64,000 nucleotides of DNA from the NCBI RefSeq assembly GCF_019655855.1, contig NZ_BPFX01000021.1, positions 8,583 through 72,582 on the forward strand, in the 5' to 3' direction. Below the pieces are notes generated by a model. It was given only the letters and a program-made list of their open reading frames with translations, had not been told where the DNA came from and searched no databases. Position 1 is the stretch's first letter, and every line of letters begins with the position of its first letter. Below are positions 10,073 to 17,152 of the stretch, one piece after another. The position numbers and the translations under genes were made by a program. The DNA is from Pseudomonas paralcaligenes (GTDB taxonomy: Bacteria; Pseudomonadota; Gammaproteobacteria; Pseudomonadales; Pseudomonadaceae).

Positions 10073-10553
10073 GAACGGCCAGGTGCTGGACGAAACCTGG
10101 CACCTGCTGCCCCAGGACGCCACCCTCGACAGCGTCAGCAACTGCGACGACCTAATCGTGCCGCTGGCCCTCTGGCGCGAACACGCCCACGCCCTCAAGG
10201 CCCGCGACGGCGGCCTGGGCGTGTGGCTGGACGCCGGCGAGGAAATCGAGGAAATCGTCGACCAGCTGGACCACTTCCAGGTGATCGCCCTCAACTTCCC
10301 CGCCTTCACCGACGGCCGCCACTGCTCCACCGCCTACCTGCTGCGCAACCGCTACGGCTACAAGGGCGAAGTGCGGGCCATCGGCGACGTGCTGCGCGAC
10401 CAGCTGTTCTCCTACAAGCGGGTCGGCTTCGACGCCTTCGCCCTGCGCGCGGACAAGGACCCCTACGACGCGCTCAAGGCCTTCGAGGACTTCTCCGAGG
10501 TCTACCAGGCCTCCACCGATCAGCCGCTGCCGCTGTTCCGCCGCCGCGCCTGA
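10056..10553 (+). CDS. DUF934 protein of sulfite assimilation
   Basis: 165-residue soluble protein. The family signature is FPAFTDGRHCSTAYLLRNRYGYKGEVRAIGDVLRDQLFSYKRVGFDAFALR, with a conserved Cys in GRHCS. DUF934 proteins accompany cysI across Pseudomonas and related bacteria and are thought to help sulfite reduction, though the exact role is not established. The start lies inside the end of cysI (17-bp overlap), which strongly implies coupling. Confidence 0.9.
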   Translation: MQRIIKNGQVLDETWHLLPQDATLDSVSNCDDLIVPLALWREHAHALKARDGGLGVWLDAGEEIEEIVDQLDHFQVIALNFPAFTDGRHCSTAYLLRNRYGYKGEVRAIGDVLRDQLFSYKRVGFDAFALRADKDPYDALKAFEDFSEVYQASTDQPLPLFRRRA

Positions 10554-10615
10554 CTCGCCTCACCACCGCTCACGCCGGTCGCCACAATGGCGCCGGTTGG
10601 GCGGTCGGTTCGAAA

Positions 10616-11959
10616 TCAAAGCGCTTCCAGGGTCTGCAGCAGGACCCTCACCTTGGTGATGGACTCCTGGTATTCCGAACGCCAGTCCGAATCGGTCACG
10701 ATGCCGCCACCGCCCCAGCAGCTGACGACGCCATCCTTGACCAGCAGGCTGCGGATGGCGATGGAACTATCCAGCTCGCCGCGCACATCCAGATAGAGCA
10801 ATGAACCGCAGTAGAGCGCGCGACGGGTCGGCTCCAGCTCGTCGATGATTTGCATCGCGCGGATCTTCGGTGCGCCAGTGATGGAGCCGCCCGGGAAGCT
10901 GCCAGCGACCAGGTCCAGGGCATCCTTGTCCGCGCTCAGCTCGCCGGTCACGGCACTGACCAGATGGTGCACGTTGGGATAGCTCTCGAGCGCGAACAGC
11001 TCGGGCACCCGCACCGATCCCGTGCCACAACTGCGCCCTAGGTCGTTGCGCAAGAGGTCGACGATCATCAGGTTCTCGGCGCGATCCTTGGCGCTGGCCA
11101 GCAACTCGGCCGCATTGGCCGCATCCTCCGCGGGCGTGGCACCCCGAGGCCGGGTGCCCTTGATCGGTCGCGTCTCCACCCTCCCCTCACTGACCTGCAG
11201 GAACCGCTCCGGCGACAGGCTGAGAATGGCATCGCCGCCCTCCAGCGCCTGGAAGCCGGCGAACGGCGTCGGACAGGCAGCGCGAAGCGCGCGGTAGGCG
11301 CTCCATGCATCACCTTTGCAAGGCGCCTGGAAGCGCTGGGCGAAGTTCACCTGATAGCAATCCCCCGCCTCTATATAGGCCTGGATACGCTCGATGGCAT
11401 CGCGGTACTCGCCCTCATCGAGATCGGCACGGAATGGCTGGCGCAACGAGAAGGGCTCGGGCACCGGCCCTGCATCCGACTCGAACAGCGCCACCAGGCG
11501 CTCGCACTCTTCCTGCGCCAAGTTCGGGTGAAACACCAACTGACTGGTCTGGCGCAGATGATCGCTGACCAGCGCCCAGCCATAGAGACCGAAGCGCGCA
11601 TCGGGCAGGTCCAGATCATCAACGGCATTCTTCGGTAGCCGCTCAAAGCGTCGACCGAAGTCATAGGCCAGATAACCGATCAGCCCACCTGTGAAAGGCA
11701 GTTCGAAACCATCCGGCGCCTCGGCACGCCCCAGGCGGGCCAGGCCTTCGCGCAAGCGCTGAAAGAACTGCCACGCCGCTTCATCGGCCTGCGGCACATA
11801 GGTCGCCAGCGGCCAGGCGCTGAGCAGATCGAAACGCCCCCGCTCCGCCTGAGGCCGGCCGGCATCCAGCAGCACGGCGCCCGGCTCGCGGCGCACCCTG
11901 GAAAAGTACGCGGCAGGATCGGTCCGGTAAGGGAGGGAGTGGACGCGGCAGATGCTCAT
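10616..11959 (-). CDS. pabB: Aminodeoxychorismate synthase component I
   Basis: 447-residue chorismate-using enzyme of p-aminobenzoate (folate) synthesis; it aminates chorismate with ammonia from PabA. The N-terminal region shows LPFTGGLIGYLAYDFGR. The C-terminal catalytic domain carries IKGTRPRG, ENLMIVDLLRNDLGR, HHLVSAVTGEL and FPGGSITGAPKIRAMQIIDELEP, all standard for the TrpE/PabB family. IKGT (Lys) favours PabB over TrpE, and no trpG lies nearby. The gene ends at 10616, convergent with the DUF934 gene. The ATG at 11959 gives a normal family N-terminus although its ribosome site is weak. Confidence 0.93.
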   Translation of the reverse strand: MSICRVHSLPYRTDPAAYFSRVRREPGAVLLDAGRPQAERGRFDLLSAWPLATYVPQADEAAWQFFQRLREGLARLGRAEAPDGFELPFTGGLIGYLAYDFGRRFERLPKNAVDDLDLPDARFGLYGWALVSDHLRQTSQLVFHPNLAQEECERLVALFESDAGPVPEPFSLRQPFRADLDEGEYRDAIERIQAYIEAGDCYQVNFAQRFQAPCKGDAWSAYRALRAACPTPFAGFQALEGGDAILSLSPERFLQVSEGRVETRPIKGTRPRGATPAEDAANAAELLASAKDRAENLMIVDLLRNDLGRSCGTGSVRVPELFALESYPNVHHLVSAVTGELSADKDALDLVAGSFPGGSITGAPKIRAMQIIDELEPTRRALYCGSLLYLDVRGELDSSIAIRSLLVKDGVVSCWGGGGIVTDSDWRSEYQESITKVRVLLQTLEAL

Positions 11960-12015
11960 ACTGAGGAGTCGAAGGCTGGGCTTGCGATTGTAAAAGCACG
12001 CGAATCAATGAAAAC

Positions 12016-12102
12016 AGCCCCGCAGACCTGAATCTGCAGGGCTTTCCATAGTGGAGGCCGAGGTCGGAATCGAACCGGCGTACACAGATTTGCAATCTGC
12101 TG
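12016..12102. repeat. Left attachment repeat (att) of the tRNA-Cys island
   Basis: These 87 bases match 19101-19187 with three differences (12038, 12086, 12098). They include a terminator-like hairpin and the 3' half of a tRNA-Cys. Such a pair of direct repeats, one within an intact tRNA gene, is the footprint of integration by a phage-type integrase. The match stops at 12102, near the anticodon arm. Confidence 0.9.
12052..12102 (-). pseudogene. Displaced 3' half of a tRNA-Cys gene
   Basis: Reads as the CCA end, acceptor 3' strand, T arm, variable loop and anticodon arm (anticodon GCA) of tRNA-Cys on the minus strand, then changes to unrelated DNA where the D arm should be. It cannot give a tRNA. 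The anticodon stem has an A-T pair where the intact copy has G-C, so pairing is kept. Confidence 0.88.
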
Positions 12103-12348
12103 TAAAAACCCTTACCCATCAGTATGTTAGGTAAAAATTATTTCAGCAAGCTCGCCGACGCACATGCTCTGCAGCCCTAGTACCACGCGGGACCACCTCG
12201 GCGATGCGGAAACGATTTTGCCCCCTTCTCGCCCATTCTGGGCAATCCCCCTTCAAAAGCCTCAGGTGAATTTGGTGACAGTGTTTTGGCTTTGAGCCCC
12301 GCTTCTATGGAACAGTCTTCTACCCCCCCCTCAACAAAGGAAAATGAA
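12103..12348. other. Intergenic stretch at the left end of the island
   Basis: Between the left att repeat and the first island gene I see no coding frame with family likeness, no tRNA and no repeat. It presumably carries the promoter of the 92-residue membrane protein gene; no clear promoter boxes stand out. Confidence 0.5.
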
Positions 12349-12627
12349 ATGGGTACGTTGCAACTGTTTTCGATTGGCGTACTGAGCCTCGTAGGCGGCC
12401 TAGCGATGGTCACGCTGTATGGCCTGTATTACCTCACGCAGGCGTTTGGCGCATGGACCGGGAGGGGCGAAAAACCGAAGGACCGCCTGAGCTTCTTCAT
12501 CCCCTTCTCGTTTGCCTTCGGTCTGGCTATAGGCAGCTTCGCGCAGGGCATTTATGACATGAAGCCGGCCTGTGACGCGGCGGGGCAGCCGCTGTTCTTC
12601 TGCCTTGCGTCTATCGCCCAGAGCTAA
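12349..12627 (+). CDS. Hypothetical two-helix membrane protein of the island
   Basis: 92 residues with two likely membrane helices (LFSIGVLSLVGGLAMVTLYGLYYL and FFIPFSFAFGLAIGSFAQGIY) joined by a charged loop (GRGEKPKDR). AAAGGA lies seven bases before the ATG at 12349, which I prefer over an in-frame start at 12286. I do not recognise the family. Its place among prophage remnants leaves open a phage holin-like or exclusion role. Its stop overlaps, tail to tail, the remnant of a minus-strand spanin-like gene. Confidence 0.6.
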   Translation: MGTLQLFSIGVLSLVGGLAMVTLYGLYYLTQAFGAWTGRGEKPKDRLSFFIPFSFAFGLAIGSFAQGIYDMKPACDAAGQPLFFCLASIAQS

Positions 12628-12896
12628 CAGCTCGCCTTACAGCCTCAACTAGCCTCCGGTGGTGATGCCGCTGGCATTCGAGGTACTTCCCGGCCATTGC
12701 AATATCAGCGAGGATCAGCTCGGCCGGGTCGCCGATGCCATCGTCAACGATCGGCACCGGCGGCAAGCCGGGCACCGCTCCAGCAGGTACTGTTGGTACT
12801 CGGCCGGCGACTGAAATCAGTAACCCGAGGGTTTACAACTTCGAGCAACAATTGCTCGCGCAGCCGTTCGCCGTGGACGAGAGGTCAGACTTCCCT
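12611..12896 (-). pseudogene. Remnant of a phage spanin pair (Rz/Rz1-like)
   Basis: Two overlapping minus-strand frames show a typical nested Rz/Rz1 end. One reads ERLREQLLLEVVNPRVTDF and onward to a stop near 12726. The other, open from 12832 to 12611, reads TLGLLISVAG and then a Pro-rich stretch and PAELILADIAMAGKYLECQRHH, like a small outer-membrane spanin lipoprotein. The lipobox Cys and the start are missing, so the genes are dead. Family assignment is by pattern and context only. Confidence 0.5.
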
Positions 12897-13151
12897 CGCC
12901 CTCCGGATAATACCGGCGGCCAAACACCCGGACGCCAACCCACATCACCCGACCAATCACCACCGAAGCAACGGCAGCAGCTGCGGCAAGTCCTGGGTTG
13001 TCAGCAGCCCAGACCCGCTACACACCTGCAGGCGCTCGTCCGCCAAGGCCTGGCCGATCTGTTGAGAATAGTCGATGTCGTGGATCTGGCAGCAGTGCGC
13101 CCACCAGCCTTCGGGGAACAGGGTACAATACATCACAGAGCCCCTGCGCAC
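12897..13151 (-). pseudogene. Frameshifted phage lysis-cassette protein remnant
   Basis: The minus strand begins with MRRGSVMYCTLFPEGWWAH, followed by a CQIHDIDYSQQIGQALADERLQVC segment with a Cys-His-Asp pattern. A shift of frame then leads to a hydrophobic segment (AAAAAVASVVIGRVMWVGVRVF) and RRYYPEG. Together they resemble one small phage membrane protein found beside Rz genes. The frameshift near 13010 kills it. The function is inferred only from the lysis-like neighbourhood. Confidence 0.5.
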
Positions 13152-13241
13152 TGAATGCTGATGCGGTGGGGCGCGACGGCCAGCGCCACAGCCTCCCGGC
13201 TCACCGTGCGTACCTCAGTCGGTAGGCCGCAATAGCGAGCG

Positions 13242-13817
13242 GTGGCGAAGGCTGAGGCGATCAGGAGGGCGCTGACCGGCGAGGAAGTTGGCCAGCCGTC
13301 GGAAGCCGCCCACACCTACGCATTCACACTCGCGGCCGAGCGCATCAGCGGCACCCCACTGGATGGCGGGTTTGAAACCTGGCAGATGAAGCGCGGCCAT
13401 GAGCTTGAACCTGATGCCAGGATGGAGCACGAGATACAGACCGGCCTGGTGGTGCAGCGCGCCGGTTTCGTCACTACCGATGACGGGTTATTCGGCGCCA
13501 GCGCCGATGGTCTGATCGGACGGGACGGAGGCAGCGATTACAAGTGCTTCCTGGCTCCGGAGAAGCTCCGCGCCTTCCACATCGACAACGACGCCAGCGG
13601 CATCATGGACCAGGTGCAGGGCTGTATGTGGATCACCGGGCGCAAGTTCTGGCACATCGGCATGTACTGCCCCGCCCTTGAGCCTGTCGGCCGCCAGCTC
13701 TGGTGGAGAGAGTTCCAGCGCGATGACGACTACATCGAGGCACTGGAGGAAGACCTGTGGTGCTTCAAGACCCTCGTTGACCAGTACGAGGCGAGGCTTC
13801 GGGAGCGAGCAGCATGA
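13242..13817 (+). CDS. YqaJ-type phage recombinase/exonuclease, N-terminally truncated
   Basis: 191 residues with the YqaJ (lambda-exonuclease-like) pattern: WQMKRGHELEPDARMEHE (helix with the conserved Glu), GASADGLIGRDGGSDYKC (the D...(E/D)xK metal site) and DQVQGCMWITGRKFWHIGMYCP. This nuclease family makes recombinogenic ends for phage strand-annealing recombination. The N-terminal part that normally precedes it is interrupted: the same frame upstream (from 13155) has a TAG at 13233, and the only start left is a GTG at 13242 with no ribosome site. It is probably an inactive prophage remnant, although the catalytic core remains readable. Confidence 0.65.
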   Translation: MAKAEAIRRALTGEEVGQPSEAAHTYAFTLAAERISGTPLDGGFETWQMKRGHELEPDARMEHEIQTGLVVQRAGFVTTDDGLFGASADGLIGRDGGSDYKCFLAPEKLRAFHIDNDASGIMDQVQGCMWITGRKFWHIGMYCPALEPVGRQLWWREFQRDDDYIEALEEDLWCFKTLVDQYEARLRERAA

Positions 13818-14281
13818 TCCAATCACCCCACTTCCGCAGCCACGCAGAACAGCAGGCCGTCCTCAGCTGCCCTGCCAGGAGATGACGTAGGAAAAACGGC
13901 GCCGCCAGCTTAGCTGCAACAAATGGGAAAAGTGATCTTGCCAATTATGAGCCCGAAGCAAAAGCTTCCTGATTTTTGGGGACCGCAGCATACCTGCGCG
14001 CCCGGTATGGCGGAACCCAGTTCATTTGCTCATACCGCCATCCAGGCGGATCCCTATCAATCGCCTGTCTGCAGCACCGCTACCGGCCGGGCTCTCTGCA
14101 TGCCGGAGAAAGCATGTCCGCCTACGAACAGCTCCTGCAGACTAACCAACTACGAGACTGTGCGCGACGGCAAGCTGGACCCTCGCCATTTCGCGGCCAC
14201 CTGCCTGAACTAGGCCGACATGCTGCGGGATTTTGGTGGCAGCAAAAGGCAGCTTAAGTACCTCTTGCCTGCTCCTTGCTA
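13818..14281 (+). pseudogene. Degenerate phage-like coding remnants
   Basis: No intact gene. About 13990-14050 reads AYLRARYGGTQFICSY, vaguely like a Mor-type activator. About 14115-14281 reads in pieces MSAYEQLLQTNQLRDC, then DGKLDPRHFAATCLN, an internal TAG, and ADMLRDFGGSKRQLKYLLP. The frame changes and in-frame stop show decay. The right end overlaps a minus-strand microprotein gene. Confidence 0.4.
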
Positions 14282-14406
14282 GGCTTTGTCGGCGCTGGAG
14301 CTGGCTGAGGGCGATCAGCTCGGGTCATCGGGGGAGCGCCATTCGTATCTTCGAAGGACGGTGTTTCCTTGCCAGAATCATTCGTGATGAAGTGAACGAT
14401 GCTCAT
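14254..14406 (-). CDS. 50-residue microprotein with Pro/Ala-rich tail
   Basis: MSIVHFITNDSGKETPSFED followed by a tail rich in Pro, Ala and Lys. GTGGAG stands eight bases before the ATG, a good ribosome site. It lies 30 bp behind a 47-residue Pro-rich microprotein, which itself follows a DUF6338 membrane protein gene, so the three look like one minus-strand operon. No named family is recognised and no function is claimed. Confidence 0.5.
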   Translation of the reverse strand: MSIVHFITNDSGKETPSFEDTNGAPPMTRADRPQPAPAPTKPSKEQARGT

Positions 14407-14436
14407 TGAAGTAACTCCACTAGGTCAGCGCTTTAA

Positions 14437-14580
14437 CTATGGTTTACGGGGAGGTGGAGGTGCCGCCGGTGCTGGAGGGCGAACATTTGTAGGACGCGTA
14501 GGATTTGCGTTATTAGTCTGAATCTCCCCACTTGGACGTACCACGCGAGGAGGGATTGGGCGCGGAGCTTCACTAGACAT
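14437..14580 (-). CDS. 47-residue proline-rich microprotein
   Basis: The protein begins MSSEAPRPIPPRVVRPSG; the C-terminus is a run of Pro and Ala ending PPPPRKP. The ribosome site AGGTGA overlaps the stop codon of the DUF6338 gene, whose end is only 7 bp away, so translation is probably coupled. It is likely unstructured and could bind a partner through its Pro-rich motifs. It is unrecognised otherwise. Confidence 0.55.
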   Translation of the reverse strand: MSSEAPRPIPPRVVRPSGEIQTNNANPTRPTNVRPPAPAAPPPPRKP

Positions 14581-14587
14581 AAGTCAC

Positions 14588-15184
14588 CTACCACGTTTTT
14601 TGGCTGAATTCGACCCACTGTACTCGAGAAGCGTCGATTGTAAAAATGTCCGACGGAAGGGGAATTTCACCTCCTTTCTCATCGAGCCAGCTCGGATCCT
14701 GAATAACAAACTGCCCTTGCATAGGCTCTGTGGGCCAATGAAGCGGCCAGCCATAGATTCTGCGATCATCAACCAGATGAAGAACTACAAACCGAGGGTA
14801 CTCGGTGAAAGCGCTATACCACTCGGTCGGATAGGATGTTTTTTTCGTTATTCGCTTGTCTCGAAGCCACTTATGCAGCTTGTCATTGCAAGCGAAGTAG
14901 CAAGAAACACCACCCAAAATCAGCGCCATGACCCCAGACCACATGGCTTTGGTCGTAGCAGTCCACTCTCCACATGACCAGACATGTTCACCGAACCACT
15001 TGGCCCCAATCTCGATCGGAGCCACAAGCAACTGGATGATGAAAGTAAAGATCAACGCCTGAACTATCTGGCCGAATGTGTCAGGTCGTCGAAATGCAGT
15101 GAAAGAGTAGAAAATCCAAGCGGTTAAAAATCCAGGTATCAGGTACTGCAGAAGCGGAATCACTTCCTTTACAAGCTCGTCCAT
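14588..15184 (-). CDS. DUF6338-like membrane protein
   Basis: 198 residues. The N-terminal half has three hydrophobic segments (VIPLLQYLIPGFLTAWIFYSF; IVQALIFTFIIQLLVAPIEIG; MWSGVMALILGGVSCYFAC). The C-terminal half is soluble, with FVVLHLVDDRRIYGWPLHWP and GQFVIQDPSWL, a pattern I associate with DUF6338. GAGAGGGA precedes the ATG. The family has no known role. It is the first gene of an apparent three-gene unit with two Pro-rich microproteins, all three intact within a decayed prophage, which suggests selected cargo. Confidence 0.65.
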   Translation of the reverse strand: MDELVKEVIPLLQYLIPGFLTAWIFYSFTAFRRPDTFGQIVQALIFTFIIQLLVAPIEIGAKWFGEHVWSCGEWTATTKAMWSGVMALILGGVSCYFACNDKLHKWLRDKRITKKTSYPTEWYSAFTEYPRFVVLHLVDDRRIYGWPLHWPTEPMQGQFVIQDPSWLDEKGGEIPLPSDIFTIDASRVQWVEFSQKTW

Positions 15185-15284
15185 ATATCCCTCTCTTTCG
15201 CTCCATGCGATTGAACACTACCTCATAGCCAATTTCCACCACGCCGCATCCAGCCATGGAGGCGCGCCAGCACCTGGAGCATTC

Positions 15285-15423
15285 ATGACCATATCCGCGC
15301 CAGTGATCCAGTATCACGACTCCAAGTTTCGCCTGGCACCGTGAATCATTGAGCACCTGCCAGCTCACACCTGCTACGCCAGCGGATCGGTCGGCTTGGT
15401 TGGTCGATCGATCGCGCCCTGAC
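15285..15423 (+). pseudogene. Second, shorter remnant of a phage adenine methylase gene
   Basis: Reads MTISAPVIQYHDSKFRLAP, a TGA stop, then IIEHLPAHTCYASGSVG. This aligns with the start of the better-kept methylase at 15636 (MTVTRPIIRYHGGKWKLAP W IIKHMADHHTYIEPFGGGG). The conserved Trp codon has become TGA and the DNA diverges after about 15400. It is probably an old duplicate or a remnant of another phage. Confidence 0.55.
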
Positions 15424-15635
15424 ACAGCCCAGCAAAGCTAAATCTTAGCCAACAGCTACTTCAGCCTGCTCCGCACAGCCACCGAGACAGAGCAGCGCCT
15501 GCTGGCGTCGTTCTGCGCCGCGGCCATGCCCAGAGCGCCCGGCCGAAGCGCCGCCGGCGCCGGAACCCACCCCGATCTACATCCCCACGCCATCGGCCGC
15601 CCTGAGCGAGCAGCTGGCCCTGTTCTGAGAAGCCC

Positions 15636-16347
15636 ATGACAGTCACACGCCCGATCATCCGCTACCACGGTGGCAAGTGGAAACTTGCGCCCTGGATCAT
15701 TAAGCACATGGCCGACCACCACACCTACATCGAGCCTTTTGGGGGCGGAGGTTCCGTGCTGCTGCAGGCGCTGCGACTGACACCATTTAGTTCGCCATCA
15801 GCTACCACGAGACGGCGGATCCGCTCGAGCGGGCGTGCAGGATGGTGGTGCGCTCCCTCCAGGGCTTCAGTAGCGCCGCCGCCAACGGCGAGCGCACTGG
15901 CTTTCGGACGTAGTCATCCCGCTCCGGCACCTCCCCCGCGCAGGACTGGCGCAACTACCCGGACGCGCTGCCTGCGATCACCGACCGCCTGCAGGGCGTC
16001 GCCATCGAGAACCGCGACGCCCTGGCGGTTATGGCCCACCACGACAGGCCGAGCACGCTGCACTACGTCGACCAGCCCTACGTGCACTCGACCCGCAGCA
16101 CGAAGGTGCGCCACAACGACACCGGGGCCTGTCGCTGTTCCTCCGCTCGCTCCAGGGCAAGGTCATCGTCTCCGGCTGCTCCTGCCCGCTCTACGACGAA
16201 ATTTTCAGCGACTGGCACCGCGTCGAACGCCAGGCACACGCCGACGGAGCCCGTGAGCGCATCGAATGCCTCTGGCTGAACAACACGGCTCGCGACGGAC
16301 TAGCTCAGCTCGACATCTTCAACGACTCCAAGGACCCCGCCGCATGA
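15636..16347 (+). pseudogene. Frameshifted phage DNA adenine methylase (Dam/MT-A70-like D12 class)
   Basis: The N-terminus is clear: IIRYHGGKWKLAPWIIKHM, then YIEPFGGGGSVLLQ, the S-adenosylmethionine motif of D12-class adenine methylases. After about 15785 the frame shifts repeatedly. Another frame carries ISYHETADPLERACRMVV and RNYPDALPAITDRLQGVAIENRDAL, then YVDQPYVHSTR (a damaged DPPY catalytic motif: D-Q-P-Y), and a third frame ends with LYDEIFSDWHRVERQAHADG, CLWLNN and KDPAA before the stop at 16347. The gene is inactive. Just before it, the tail of another phage gene ends ...ALSEQLALF at 15628. Confidence 0.75.
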
Positions 16348-16399
16348 CATCGCCCGCCAGATACTGGTGGTAATTACCGAACTGCAACAACGAGGGAAA

Positions 16400-16765
16400 T
16401 CAGGCTACACTTGGGAGATCAAAATAGCGCTCCAATCCAGCTATTAGGATGTCGATATGTTCAGATTTAGAAAGGCCGACCCTAGGCCACTTATGCCTTG
16501 GATCGATCTTTACAGGCTGACCGGTTGCAAGGAATAGTTCGTTGACTGCTGCACGCGCCCCATCCTCGGTGTCACCTGCTCTTGCAGCCATGCTCTTAAC
16601 CTCGAATGCCAGCTCAGCCAAGTTACCAGCAGCGATATTCTTTCTATAAAGCGTCACCCTTCCCTTGGCTGTTACGTTACACCTGACCCCAGTGTCACCA
16701 CCCCAAGATTGCATCGCACCATAGATTGGCCAAAGTCGCTTCTGAGTATCGCTGAAAACACCCAT
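16400..16765 (-). CDS. Hypothetical 121-residue protein
   Basis: An open frame with even composition: MGVFSDTQKRLWPIYGAM, GVRCNVTAKGRVTLYRKNIAAGNLAEL, ARAGDTEDGARAAVNELFLATGQPVKIDPRHKWPRVGLSKSEH and IDILIAGLERYFDLP. It appears soluble and acidic to neutral, with no membrane segment. I do not recognise a family. It lies downstream of a possible damaged small frame and of the EVE/HNH gene on the same strand, with gaps of about 100 and 390 bp, so cotranscription is possible but not evident. Confidence 0.55.
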   Translation of the reverse strand: MGVFSDTQKRLWPIYGAMQSWGGDTGVRCNVTAKGRVTLYRKNIAAGNLAELAFEVKSMAARAGDTEDGARAAVNELFLATGQPVKIDPRHKWPRVGLSKSEHIDILIAGLERYFDLPSVA

Positions 16766-16862
16766 ATCTTTACTCCCACTTCAATGTACTTGATCAATTG
16801 GCGATGAGTCGCCAATCGACTATCCCCCAGGCCCACGGAGCAAGCAACTGTGCCGATCAAAC

Positions 16863-17063
16863 TCAACGAGTGGCGTAGGCATTGCACCTAAGCCAGTAAT
16901 CAACAATTGCATCTCGCGCTTGTTCCGAGGTCTCGAACGGACCTGTGGGTTTATCTACTCCGGCAATCGTTTTCTCGAACTCGCAAAGCACTCCCCCGCC
17001 AGGTAAAGATCGAAGTACACATACAGTTATACTGTGCCCCTGGTTACAGAAATTCTTCGCCCT
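16863..17063 (-). other. Possible small or truncated coding frame without a clear start
   Basis: The minus strand is open for 66 codons and reads like real protein: FCNQGHSITVCVLRSLPGGGVLC, then EFEKTIAGVDKPTGPFETSEQARDAIVDYWLRCNAYATR. No ATG lies in frame, a TAG bounds it upstream, and only an internal GTG is available. It may be a truncated or frameshifted gene that once started further right. Confidence 0.35.
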
Positions 17064-17152
17064 CTAAATGAAAAACCACCTCGAAAATTTCTATCACACG
17101 ACCTCCCAATAACCGTGGCTGCCTGGAGCAAACATGAGCATCTTTCGCCTCC

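Noticed and set aside
8276..10330. 684-residue minus-strand open frame opposite cysI
   Set aside because: Low-complexity Val/Ala/Asp/Gly-rich translation, typical of the antisense of a GC-rich gene; cysI on the plus strand has full family motifs.
10576..10600. Imperfect hairpin between the DUF934 and pabB genes as a shared terminator
   Set aside because: The stem has a bulge and no T-run on either strand; it is too weak to list as a terminator.
12735..13154. 139-residue plus-strand frame in the island
   Set aside because: It lies opposite phage lysis remnants that read as protein on the minus strand; its own translation is Pro/Gln-rich without family likeness.
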